This document shows positions 25,638 to 33,835 of a stretch of DNA of 64,000 bases, in pieces (the first letter of the stretch is position 1; each line of letters begins with the position of its first letter). Below the pieces are notes generated by a model. It was not told where the DNA came from, searched no databases, and was given only the letters and a program-made list of their open reading frames with translations. This DNA comes from Sediminispirochaeta smaragdinae DSM 11293. GTDB taxonomy: Bacteria > Spirochaetota > Spirochaetia > DSM-16054 > Sediminispirochaetaceae. The stretch is from NCBI RefSeq assembly GCF_000143985.1, contig NC_014364.1, positions 3,534,001 to 3,598,000 on the forward strand, written 5' to 3'. The translations under genes were made by a program, and so were the position numbers.

Positions 25638-26759
25638 ATGGCATATATAGGAGAAACAATTCCAAAACTCGGGTTTGGCCTGATGCGGCTGCCCATGATC
25701 GGAGAAGAAGTCGACATCGAGCAAACAAAACAGATGGTCGATCTATTTCTGGAGAGAGGGTTTACCTATTTCGACACGGCATACGGTTATCTGAACGGCA
25801 AATCGGAGGAGGCCGCAAAAGAGGCTCTGGTCGACCGATATCCACGGGAGCGGTTTCAGCTTGCGACAAAGCTTCCGGCCTGGGCCGGAGCAAAGAATGC
25901 GGAGGAAGCCCAAAATATGTTTTGGACCTCACTGGAACGAACGGGCGCGGGCTATTTTGACTTCTATCTCCTCCATAATCTGGGGGACAAGAGGACACAG
26001 GTCTTCGACGACTATGGGATATGGGACTTCCTTGCCGAACAGAAGCATAAAGGACGTATCAAGCATCTCGGTTTTTCCTTCCACGATAAAGCGGCCGTAT
26101 TGGACGAAGTGCTGAAAAAACATCCGGATATGGAATTTGTGCAGCTTCAGATAAACTATGCGGATTGGGAAAGTCCCTCGATCGAATCACGGAAATGCTA
26201 TGAGGTTGCACGAAAGCACAATAAACCGATTATCATCATGGAACCGGTAAAGGGAGGATCTCTGGCGACGCTCCCGGAAGCGGCTGCCTCGGTTTTTACG
26301 AAAGCAAATCCTAAGGTATCGCTATCGTCCTGGGCGATTCGCTATGCTGCATCTCTGGAGGGCCTGATAACCGTTCTCAGCGGCATGTCCACCATTGGTC
26401 AGATGGAGGACAACCTATCGTCTATGGAATCCTTTCAGCCCCTTTCTTCCAAGGAACGAGAGATTGTCGCCGCTGTACAGGGAGTATTACAGGATATTCC
26501 AAGTATACCCTGTACCGATTGCCGTTACTGTGTGGAGGGTTGTCCTCAGAATATTGTGATTCCGCAAATCTTCCGTGCCATGAACACCTACCTGGTCTAC
26601 AAGAACCTGGACGGAGCAAAGGGAAGCTACATGTGGGAAACCAGGGACGGGGGAAAGGCATCAGAGTGCATCGAGTGCGGCAGCTGCGAGGCCGCCTGTC
26701 CGCAGCATATTTCGATCATAGCGGAGCTAAAAAAAGCCGGAACGTTATTAGAGGTATAA
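25638..26759 (+). CDS. Aldo/keto reductase with C-terminal ferredoxin-type 4Fe-4S domain
   Basis: 373 residues. Residues about 8-270 form the aldo/keto reductase barrel (G-F-G-L-M-R-L-P, then F-D-T-A-Y-G-Y with the catalytic Tyr, K-L-P-A-W, H-N-L). Near 290-360 are two cysteine clusters, C-x2-C-x2-C-x3-C-P and C-x2-C-x2-C-x3-C-P, for two 4Fe-4S centres. This COG1453-like class couples oxidoreduction to ferredoxin-type electron flow and is common in anaerobes. The frame is open to 25488, but family similarity starts at M-A-Y-I-G. No clear Shine-Dalgarno is seen at ATG 25638. A paralogue lies at 56230-57366. Confidence 0.9.
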   Translation: MAYIGETIPKLGFGLMRLPMIGEEVDIEQTKQMVDLFLERGFTYFDTAYGYLNGKSEEAAKEALVDRYPRERFQLATKLPAWAGAKNAEEAQNMFWTSLERTGAGYFDFYLLHNLGDKRTQVFDDYGIWDFLAEQKHKGRIKHLGFSFHDKAAVLDEVLKKHPDMEFVQLQINYADWESPSIESRKCYEVARKHNKPIIIMEPVKGGSLATLPEAAASVFTKANPKVSLSSWAIRYAASLEGLITVLSGMSTIGQMEDNLSSMESFQPLSSKEREIVAAVQGVLQDIPSIPCTDCRYCVEGCPQNIVIPQIFRAMNTYLVYKNLDGAKGSYMWETRDGGKASECIECGSCEAACPQHISIIAELKKAGTLLEV

Positions 26760-26845
26760 AAGGAAGCTATGATTCCCGGTAGTATCGTGTCTGGTTCTCC
26801 ACTGCTAAATCCTTATCATAATAGCATAATAGAGCTTTATCGAGG

Positions 26846-26872
26846 GTCCCCTTTCTTATATGGAAAGGGGAC
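26846..26872. terminator. Perfect 10-bp hairpin between convergent genes
   Basis: GTCCCCTTTC (26846-26855) and GAAAGGGGAC (26863-26872) with a 7-nt loop, between two genes that end facing each other at 26759 and 26896. It could terminate in both directions although neither side has a long T tract. Confidence 0.5.
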
Positions 26873-26895
26873 TGTCGTCTTACCTGAGCACTATC

Positions 26896-28410
26896 CTAAT
26901 GTGTCATATACTTTGTCTGTACATTGTTTAGCATCACATGGGCCTTACTCAAGGCTTCCAAAGAGACGAAGGTTGAGTATTGCGTCACATACTCCATAGC
27001 CAGTTCTTTATCCGTGTCAAACAGGCGTAACATCGTCGCTTCGATCTCAGGTTGCAAAGCAAATTCTCGCTCCTCCATTGCTTTCCAGTTTTTTTGTACC
27101 TCGCCGATTTCCTCCTTATAGTTGCTCTCAATCAGGTATTCGAGGGCACAAAAGGTGTAATAGGCGGAATCGGCATTAAATCGAAGCCGATATTCCGTCG
27201 GCTCAAAATGATAATCGAGAAAAGAACCTTGGGTGTTGAAAGGAGTTTCCTTCGCCACATGCCACTGTTCGGGAAGTGTCGTCATGCCCAAATACCAGGG
27301 GACATAAACAGAGGTACAGGGGGAACCCGTTGCCAGCCAATAAATACAACCGATCTCTCTGGGCATCCCGTCCCGCAACTGAGCAATAAACGAGGTGTTT
27401 GTGTTGGAAACGCAAATCTTTCGTTCACCAGTCCCATGGGGACTTCCGTCCAGGTAACCTTCATTTGAAGAGAGCGACAAACCCTCATAATGATACCGCA
27501 AAATTTGAGCCACATCCTCAACCCCTATCTTCCTATTCGGCTTAACCGCAAAGGGAAGCTTCCATTCCCCTTCCAAAAAGACAGGCTCCTTACCGGTCAA
27601 CAAAAATTGAGCGCCACGTTGGCGGTAGGTATTGGAATTGGCCACCAGGCTTTCCTGATCCGCAAAGATCTTCGCAAAATCAAAGGCATCGCTCGGCTCG
27701 TACCACCCGTGGGCTATCGCATACTCTTTTAATCCCGGTGAGACAATAAAATTTTCATGGTCGTCAAAATCCACATCATGAATAACATACACATTGGGAA
27801 CAAAATACACCTCATCATCCGGAACCCGTTCCGCAACAAAGTGCTTTCCCCGTATGACATGGAGGACCCATGCTTCCTTGGGATCGGCAATCTGATAAGA
27901 ACGGCCGGGATGTGCATAACCGAACCGACTGACAAGTTGCGTCGCTATCTCAACACCCTCGCGAGCCGATCCTGCCCGTTGAAGTATGAGGTGCCGAAGC
28001 ATGTACCCGATACCGCCGTCGGTTAATTCCGCATCCTCAGGCTGAACACGCGAACCTGCCCAATTACTTCCGACCGTTACCCCAAACTCATTTATCCCGC
28101 CATCACTCCATTCAAGCCCCACATTTTCCGACCATATATAGGCATAGGTCATTTCCACCTGAGCTAAGGTTCCCCCGCGTTTTAGATGAACAACCTCACC
28201 TTTGCTATGGTACTGCCGTGGAACCCTCCATTGCAACGTGTTGCAAACCCCGCCATTGTCCTCATTATGCCCCAGCAGCACAGAACCGTCTTTCGTCGCG
28301 TCTTTTCCGGCAAGCACGGTTGAGCAAGCCGAAACAGGCCCGACCTGCAGGGTTCCGATAATAAGACAAAATCCGAAAAACAGAAGCATCAAAGCACCAT
28401 TCTTTTTCAT
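26896..28410 (-). CDS. Exported C69-family dipeptidase
   Basis: 504 residues. A signal peptide ends P-V-S-A just before Cys29, which is the expected N-terminal nucleophile of the Ntn-hydrolase C69 family; it is followed by S-T-V-L-A-G-K-D-A-T and G-S-V-L-L-G-H-N-E-D, the family signature. Later R-S-Y-Q-I-A-D-P-K-E-A-W and N-T-N-T-S-F fit too. Relatives are dipeptidases such as Lactobacillus PepD. The protein acts outside the cytoplasm, or the Cys could alternatively be lipidated, though that would block catalysis. AGGAGG precedes the ATG. The gene is monocistronic and divergent from a thioesterase gene. Confidence 0.9.
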   Translation of the reverse strand: MKKNGALMLLFFGFCLIIGTLQVGPVSACSTVLAGKDATKDGSVLLGHNEDNGGVCNTLQWRVPRQYHSKGEVVHLKRGGTLAQVEMTYAYIWSENVGLEWSDGGINEFGVTVGSNWAGSRVQPEDAELTDGGIGYMLRHLILQRAGSAREGVEIATQLVSRFGYAHPGRSYQIADPKEAWVLHVIRGKHFVAERVPDDEVYFVPNVYVIHDVDFDDHENFIVSPGLKEYAIAHGWYEPSDAFDFAKIFADQESLVANSNTYRQRGAQFLLTGKEPVFLEGEWKLPFAVKPNRKIGVEDVAQILRYHYEGLSLSSNEGYLDGSPHGTGERKICVSNTNTSFIAQLRDGMPREIGCIYWLATGSPCTSVYVPWYLGMTTLPEQWHVAKETPFNTQGSFLDYHFEPTEYRLRFNADSAYYTFCALEYLIESNYKEEIGEVQKNWKAMEEREFALQPEIEATMLRLFDTDKELAMEYVTQYSTFVSLEALSKAHVMLNNVQTKYMTH

Positions 28411-28500
28411 TCTTGCCTCCTTTTTTTAAAGTAAACACCTCATTTACCCCCCCGTAAATAGACCATAATGAGGATGTTATTAAAGTTTTTACCAGCAGAA

Positions 28501-28535
28501 AATAGGAAACCCTGCTCCTTTTGGGGTGTCCTATT
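28501..28535. other. Stem-loop in the divergent C69/thioesterase spacer
   Basis: AATAGGA (28501-28507) plus ACCC (28509-28512) pair with GGGT (28524-28527) plus TCCTATT (28529-28535), 11 bp with one mismatch and an 11-nt loop. It would be in the leader of either divergent transcript. Function unknown. Confidence 0.4.
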
Positions 28536-28613
28536 CCCAAACATAGGATGAGGACCTTGCAATGAACCCCATCTTTTTTTAGGATGGAGCAAATAGTGAT
28601 TAACGAGGAATCG

Positions 28614-29357
28614 ATGAAACAAGTATCAAGATACACAACAGAACATACCGTGATGTACAGCGAAACCGATGCAAGGGGAGTCTTATCCCTCCCCTCCTTC
28701 TTCGCTCTCTTTCAGGAAGCCGCACTCCTTCATGCGGAGGAACTTGGATTTGGAGAGACATACAGTAAACAGGAAAATCTGATGTGGGTGCTTTCGCGCT
28801 TACTTCTCGAAATCGATGCATTTCCGAAGCATCGCGATCGGATACGATTAAGCACATGGCCCAAACAGCCCCAGGGGCCCTTTGCCATACGTGATTATAT
28901 TCTTGAGTCGGAAGAGGGAACGGTTTGCGCCCGCGCGACAAGCTCCTGGCTGCTGTTAAAATTGGATACCATGCGTCCGATACGGCCTCAGACGATTTTC
29001 GCCAACCTCTCTATGGAGGGCATTGGTCTTGCCGTAGAGGGAACGGCACCAAAAATTTCGGAAATTGACAACGACAGTAAGCAAGAGATGGAGGTCACAG
29101 CGCGTTATTCAGATCTCGATCAGAATAACCATGTAAACAACACCCGTTATGTCCGCTGGTTTCTGGATTGTTACACGCCCGAAGAGATCACTACAAGCGG
29201 GAATCTCCATTTTGCCATTAACTACCTGCAGGCGGCATCGTATAGCGACAAGCTACTACTTCGGCGATACGATACCGAATCGGATTCATCGGTTTACGGC
29301 TATCTTGAAGACGGCACCCCCTCTTTCTCGGCCCGTATAGAACGAAAAAGTGATTAG
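28614..29357 (+). CDS. Acyl-ACP thioesterase (FatA/FatB-like)
   Basis: 247 residues with two hotdog halves. The first has T-V-M-Y-S-E-T-D-A-R-G and the long helix F-x-E-A-A; the second has D-L-D-Q-N-N-H-V-N-N-T-R-Y-V-R-W near residue 160, holding the catalytic Asp/Asn/His set of plant-type acyl-ACP thioesterases. It hydrolyses acyl-ACP to release fatty acids in the cytoplasm. ATG 28614 is preferred because GAGG lies 5 nt upstream; ATG 28584 has AGG directly abutting. A strong terminator follows, so it is a single-gene unit. Confidence 0.9.
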   Translation: MKQVSRYTTEHTVMYSETDARGVLSLPSFFALFQEAALLHAEELGFGETYSKQENLMWVLSRLLLEIDAFPKHRDRIRLSTWPKQPQGPFAIRDYILESEEGTVCARATSSWLLLKLDTMRPIRPQTIFANLSMEGIGLAVEGTAPKISEIDNDSKQEMEVTARYSDLDQNNHVNNTRYVRWFLDCYTPEEITTSGNLHFAINYLQAASYSDKLLLRRYDTESDSSVYGYLEDGTPSFSARIERKSD

Positions 29358-29410
29358 ACGACTGGGTGAATGCCTTTTCTGATCGGCCATTCCGAGGTCA
29401 GAGACCATCA

Positions 29411-29444
29411 AACACCGCTGCGGTCGAAGGCAGCGGTGTTTTTT
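29411..29444 (+). terminator. Rho-independent terminator after the thioesterase gene
   Basis: ACACCGCTGC (29411-29420) and GCAGCGGTGT (29429-29438) form a perfect 10-bp stem with an 8-nt loop, followed by a run of seven T. It is the clearest intrinsic terminator in the window. Confidence 0.9.
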
Positions 29445-29523
29445 TACATAGTTGTTTCTATAAAAAAGAACTTGAACAAAATGTAAAAATTGTGCTTCAT
29501 ATACCGACAGGTAAGGAGGAGAG

Positions 29524-30936
29524 ATGGATAAACAAAGAGTTCTCGAATTCAGGGGCGGATGGTGCCTTTCGTTTGTTCCCATAGCCGTTTTCTTCCTCTT
29601 TTGTATTCTCTTGTTCCTGGTATACCTGTCGTACGATCTGCATGCATTGGCCATGGGAGGCTTTCTTGGTCTTTTGATCGGGGCCCCCCTTGCAAAAGAT
29701 TATAAGCAGTATTGGGATGCGGTCATACGGGGAATTTCAAGTCCCAATTCGGTGACTATTGTCGTTATCCTGTTTGTCATCGGTATGTTTTCACAGATGA
29801 TGAAAGACAGCAGCGCATCCGAGGGCTTTGTATGGATTGCAAACACGATAGGAATGAAGGGCGGGCTTTTTGTCGCCTTTACCTTTCTGGCGACGTGTGT
29901 GATCTCTACGGCAACGGGATCATCCATCGGCACCATGTTCGCGGCATTTCCGATCTTTTTCGCATCGGGAGTCGCACTGGGCGCCAACCCCGCATGTCTT
30001 GCCGGGGCCATCACATCGGGATGTATCTTTGGCGACAACCTCGCTCCCATCTCCGATACGACCATTGCCTCAGCATCGACACAGACCTATAACGACAAGC
30101 AAAAAACGGCCGAAATCGCTGGTGTCGTGGCAAGCCGATTCAAATACTCATTGGTCGCCTCCATAGCTGCGCTTATCATCTATCTCATAATCGGAGGAAA
30201 AGGCGGTACAATTGCCGAAGATGTCGGAACCCTCGGCGACCCCGTAAAACTGTTTATGCTGATTCCCGTTGCCTTGTTACTGATCGTCGCTGTCGTAAGT
30301 CGGAATCTTTTTAAGGCAATATCCGTCGGCCTCGTTACGGGGATTATCACCGGTTTGCTCAGCGGCATATTCACCTGGGATAGCCTTTTTGCCTCGTCAG
30401 GGGAATTGGGCAATCATGTCTCGGGCTTTTTGCCGACCGGAGTTCAAAGCATAATGGGAACCGTCACGTTGGTCATCTCGGTATTCGGTATTATGGGCGT
30501 ATTGCAGGCAGCAGGCGCACTTGACCATCTTGTTGAGGCAATTCTCGGAAGCAGAATGGGACAAAGCGTTCGAGGCACCGAGGCGGCAATAGCCATCGGA
30601 GCCTGTCTTACCACGGCAATTTTCGGAGGAGTGACAAGTGCCGCAATCCTCACCTTTGGGCCAGTAGTGAATGAGATTGGGAACCGAAAGGGGATTCATC
30701 CCTTCCGTCGGGCCAATCTTCTTGACGGCTTCGTCAACAGCCTTCCGGTTGCCCTCCCCTTTCTGAGCGTATTCGTCTTTATCTCAGTCGCCCTTAGTGG
30801 AGTGAATCCTGTCTCGCTGGCAGGCGGTCTCATATATCCCATGGCCCTATTCGTCACCCTGGTTGTGGCGATTATTACGGGCTGGGGATTACGTTATGAG
30901 GGGAAAAACGGAGAAGAGCTTCGACGGCCGCAGTAG
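29524..30936 (+). CDS. nhaC: NhaC-family Na+/H+ antiporter
   Basis: 470 residues with about 11-12 hydrophobic segments, matching the NhaC family. Typical stretches are C-V-I-S-T-A-T-G-S-S-I-G-T (about 128-140), G-C-I-F-G-D-N-L-A-P-I-S-D-T-T-I-A-S-A (about 162-180) and F-G-G-V-T-S-A-A (about 362-369). NhaC members exchange sodium for protons or organic anions such as lactate/malate. A perfect AAGGAGG is 6 nt before the ATG. The gene stands alone after a strong terminator, and copy C of the 21-bp repeat follows it. Confidence 0.9.
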   Translation: MDKQRVLEFRGGWCLSFVPIAVFFLFCILLFLVYLSYDLHALAMGGFLGLLIGAPLAKDYKQYWDAVIRGISSPNSVTIVVILFVIGMFSQMMKDSSASEGFVWIANTIGMKGGLFVAFTFLATCVISTATGSSIGTMFAAFPIFFASGVALGANPACLAGAITSGCIFGDNLAPISDTTIASASTQTYNDKQKTAEIAGVVASRFKYSLVASIAALIIYLIIGGKGGTIAEDVGTLGDPVKLFMLIPVALLLIVAVVSRNLFKAISVGLVTGIITGLLSGIFTWDSLFASSGELGNHVSGFLPTGVQSIMGTVTLVISVFGIMGVLQAAGALDHLVEAILGSRMGQSVRGTEAAIAIGACLTTAIFGGVTSAAILTFGPVVNEIGNRKGIHPFRRANLLDGFVNSLPVALPFLSVFVFISVALSGVNPVSLAGGLIYPMALFVTLVVAIITGWGLRYEGKNGEELRRPQ

Positions 30937-30949
30937 TAAATATATGGTA

Positions 30950-30970
30950 GTGTTTCGAATCCTGGTGGTG
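30950..30970 (+). repeat. Dispersed 21-bp repeat, copy C
   Basis: Begins GTGTTTCGAATCCTGG; 19 of 21 positions match copy B. It starts 13 nt after the stop of the NhaC gene, in the sense orientation. Confidence 0.5.
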
Positions 30971-31102
30971 ACAGCCTATTGGTGCAGAAAAATTCCTTGC
31001 TTTTTCTTTTTTACATATTTTTTTTATACATATTTGGGTAATCACCGATGAGAAAAGGAATTGAACTCTTTACATCACCAATATTCGGAACACTAAGCGT
31101 GT

Positions 31103-31378
31103 TTAAAGCTTTTTCACCAAATCAGGCAGAAAATCACCCTTGCCATTCAGCTCAGCCGCTGGTTTTTCAAAATGATCTTCTAATTTTTTTCTGGTAGCAG
31201 GAGTAAGCTTCGCAATACTCCATGAGGAAAGATTCTGATCAAGTTCCACCACATCTTTCGATTCGGGAACTGCACGAGGTTCAATCTTTTCAAAATGGGA
31301 TAATAAATCGCTTTTCGTGCTGAAAATCTTCCACTTTTTCGTCTTCGATGTTTTCTTCTCATATGCGGCATAATACAT
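31103..31378 (-). CDS. Small protein of unknown function (91 aa)
   Basis: A basic, Lys-rich soluble protein with no signal peptide, membrane segment or recognised domain. Residues 1-25 are rich in K-K-T-S-K-T-K-K-W-K-I-F; the rest has a helix-rich pattern ending in K-K-L. It is a real gene by context: TAGGAG lies 8 nt before the ATG and a promoter with a perfect TATAAT lies just upstream. It is monocistronic and divergent from the UPF0489-like gene. I do not recognise the family. Confidence 0.65.
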   Translation of the reverse strand: MYYAAYEKKTSKTKKWKIFSTKSDLLSHFEKIEPRAVPESKDVVELDQNLSSWSIAKLTPATRKKLEDHFEKPAAELNGKGDFLPDLVKKL

Positions 31379-31412
31379 GAATACGCTCCTATCTAAAATA
31401 GTAGTTCTTTAC

Positions 31413-31441
31413 ATTATAACGAAACATGCCATACACTTCAA
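31413..31441 (-). promoter_or_regulatory. Promoter of the 91-aa protein gene
   Basis: Minus strand TTGAAG (31441-31436), 17 bp, TATAAT (31418-31413), 35 bp upstream of the ATG. Confidence 0.6.
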
Positions 31442-31482
31442 TGTCATGCATTGTGTCATGAGAAATTCAAAAGAGTAGAAAG

Positions 31483-33000
31483 ATGCAACATCACAAAGAA
31501 AAATTTTGCCTTATTATTGTTTTTATATTCCTTTTATTTCTTATTTCCTGTATGCACAACGATGGGTCCCAAACAGAGACAACACTCTTTTTTTCCGACC
31601 GTCATGTCGATTCCTATCAAAGAATTCAAGAGGCCAGGGACGGAGGAAGACCATTCACCCTCATTCTCCTGGGCTACCACCATGATGCTGGCCCCGGCCC
31701 GGATTACCGCTCTTCAGATATCGATGAACACAGTCTGACCAGTTTCAATTGGCTGGGAGGTCTGATTGAGACCGGTACCGTCAACACCATCTACTGGGTC
31801 TCAGGGCATACCCTACTCCTTCCCAACAGAAACGCACGTAAGGCATGGCTGGAACGAAAGATTGCAAACGATCCCCTTGAGCTTGCGGAAACAAAACGCA
31901 ATGCGATACAGCTTGTCGACTGGCCGCAGCTTCTGACCATCGAAAAAGAAGGTTTTTCCGGCCGCTTGGCAATAAGCCTCGACCTTGATGTCCTCACCGT
32001 GGCCCCAGGTCCCGATCCCGATCTCTTTCTCGAAGAGATGCTCGATTTCATCGAACGATCCAATGCCGAGATCATAACCGTCGCCCTTTCGGCAGCCTAT
32101 CAACCGAAGCCTGAGGATGGGTGGCGATGGTTTGCCAGGAGCTACCAGCGGCTTGGAGCCCGCTGGCCCGCAATTCTTGACTTCGGCGGTACAAATGTGT
32201 CTGCCGAAAGCCGGGAAGAGTACGAAAGCTGGTGCCAATGGGCAAAACAGCCGAACTTCATCGACTTTGGTGCCAGCTTTGCACCTGGTATCGAATTGTG
32301 GAACCATGCACCAGCTTCGGTATGGAAGGCGTTTTGCCAGGCAGGAACCATTCCGGGAGATGATGCAGCAAAAAGGGTTCTGGAGGATTTCGATGCGGAA
32401 CTGAGCCGCTACCAAATCCTGCGGGAGGAAGTTTCTCCGAAGCAACTGGAAAATCTAAGTACGTATGCAGAGAAAAGCCTGTGCGACGCTCTTCAGGCGT
32501 CGGAACTCCCCAGACGGGATCAACTCTACATTCCGGGGAAACGGCAGCGGGGCGTTGCCGTTCGTTTTGTTTCAGGATACGAAGACCGCGGCTGCATGAG
32601 CTTCTACAGCGGTGTGGACGACTACCGGAAAGCCGTCCAACTCGCGGCCCTGGATGCGGCCTTTACCGATCCACGCTACGAGAGCATACAAAAAAACGAG
32701 CTTTCCGAACTTGAAGTGGAGCTCTCTATCTTCGGGGAATTTATCCCGATGGAAGATCCTATGAATTTCATTCCAGGAGTCGACAGCCTTCTCCTTGATG
32801 CCAACGGAGAACGGACGCTTCTGCAGGCGTCGCTGGCCACGGAGCGGAACCTATCCAGATATCAATTCCTTGAAACCCTAAACAGGAAGGCGGGATTTGA
32901 ACCGGAGTATTGGAAGGAACATGATGTTACCGTCCTGAAGGCCCCGAGCATGAGTCTTCGTCGGAGGCTTCATACAGATAGGCAAAAAAATAGCTGGTAA
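31483..33000 (+). CDS. Lipoprotein with a UPF0489/arginase-like domain
   Basis: 505 residues. Lipobox F-L-I-S-C (Cys23). Residues about 60-200 resemble UPF0489: G-Y-H-H-D-A-G, then D-E-H-S-L-T-S-F-N-W-L-G-G-L, Y-W-V-S-G, and I-S-L-D-L-D-V-L, whose Asp pair matches the metal-binding S-x-D-x-D of the arginase fold. Cytosolic UPF0489 relatives include peptide arginases that turn Arg into Ornithine in RiPP precursors. Residues about 330-500 form an extra region I do not recognise. An outer-surface or periplasmic location is unusual. The gene overlaps the convergent Memo-like gene by 74 bp at the 3' end. Family call is moderate. Confidence 0.6.
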   Translation: MQHHKEKFCLIIVFIFLLFLISCMHNDGSQTETTLFFSDRHVDSYQRIQEARDGGRPFTLILLGYHHDAGPGPDYRSSDIDEHSLTSFNWLGGLIETGTVNTIYWVSGHTLLLPNRNARKAWLERKIANDPLELAETKRNAIQLVDWPQLLTIEKEGFSGRLAISLDLDVLTVAPGPDPDLFLEEMLDFIERSNAEIITVALSAAYQPKPEDGWRWFARSYQRLGARWPAILDFGGTNVSAESREEYESWCQWAKQPNFIDFGASFAPGIELWNHAPASVWKAFCQAGTIPGDDAAKRVLEDFDAELSRYQILREEVSPKQLENLSTYAEKSLCDALQASELPRRDQLYIPGKRQRGVAVRFVSGYEDRGCMSFYSGVDDYRKAVQLAALDAAFTDPRYESIQKNELSELEVELSIFGEFIPMEDPMNFIPGVDSLLLDANGERTLLQASLATERNLSRYQFLETLNRKAGFEPEYWKEHDVTVLKAPSMSLRRRLHTDRQKNSW

Positions 33001-33835
33001 TATCCTGAGGGTCCTTGCCCGAAAGGGCAAAGGAATTGCTGTGATAGAGCACGGAAATCCTGGGCCGAGTCAGCATATCCGCCATCTTCCCGAGGATATA
33101 CATGCCAGGTCGATTATCACAGCCGCCAAAAATCCACGTATCGCTTTTCGGATCATCCAGGAATCGCCTCGTCCGCTGATCTTTTTTCATCACCGTTTCA
33201 AGGTCCCCATGGTGTGCGAAGTCCGTAGAAATAAGGAGGAAATTCTTATCCGTCCCATTTGCCCTTTTTTCGAACAACGCCCTCTTCATGACCGCCCAAA
33301 GTTTTTCTGCCATGGGCATATTCACGGGGGGCTCTCCCGGATAGGCTATGGCCACAACCGTGGCATGCGGAAAATATCTGGCAATAAACGGCATGAAGGT
33401 TCCGATACCGTGTTCGGTAACAAAGACCTCTGGATCAATCTCTACCCCCAATTCGGTCGCCAGATCAGAAATCATATCACGATCCGAAGAAACAATGCCT
33501 GAAGCGGTATGCCAGTCGGCATCGGTAAGGGAATAAGGCCCGCTACCCAGATCCCAATGCCGGGGAGAGAGCATGAAAAACCGGTCGACTTCCCGGCATC
33601 CGGCAAGAGTCCTGAACCACTGGTCGATAAGCTGCCCTGCCAACAGGTGGTGGCTTACGATGCCGGCGACAGGTTTCGCATCGGCAGGAAGTGACGACTC
33701 TTTGGGCTGGAAGCCAAACAGAGGGATGTGTTCCCCCCTAAGGTCCCAGGAAAGATAGAAATCATCCGATTTCAGTGGGAAGGCAGCGGCACAGCCGAAC
33801 AAAAACAAGAGAGCCGCCGCCAGAGCTTTTTTCAT
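32927..33835 (-). CDS. Exported Memo-like protein (AmmeMemoRadiSam system protein B family)
   Basis: 302 residues. A hydrophobic N terminus (L-L-F-L-F-G-C, possible lipobox at Cys15) precedes a Memo fold. The motifs are G-I-V-S-H-H near residue 60, M-L-S-P-R-H-W, T-E-H-G-I-G-T-F-M-P-F-I, I-S-T-D-F-A-H-H-G and C-D-N-R-P, which mirror the metal-binding His/Glu/Asp/His/Cys positions of Memo proteins. Memo relatives are fold cousins of extradiol dioxygenases; human MEMO1 binds copper or iron. Its start overlaps the stop of the DUF3160 gene (ATGA), so both are made together outside the cytoplasm. No AMMECR1 or radical-SAM partner gene is adjacent. Confidence 0.82.
   Translation of the reverse strand: MKKALAAALLFLFGCAAAFPLKSDDFYLSWDLRGEHIPLFGFQPKESSLPADAKPVAGIVSHHLLAGQLIDQWFRTLAGCREVDRFFMLSPRHWDLGSGPYSLTDADWHTASGIVSSDRDMISDLATELGVEIDPEVFVTEHGIGTFMPFIARYFPHATVVAIAYPGEPPVNMPMAEKLWAVMKRALFEKRANGTDKNFLLISTDFAHHGDLETVMKKDQRTRRFLDDPKSDTWIFGGCDNRPGMYILGKMADMLTRPRISVLYHSNSFALSGKDPQDITSYFFAYLYEASDEDSCSGPSGR

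Noticed and set aside
30950-30975. TTTCGAATCCTGG resembles a tRNA T-loop
   Set aside because: The flanking bases cannot form the T-stem and no acceptor or anticodon arm is present; it is copy C of the 21-bp repeat.
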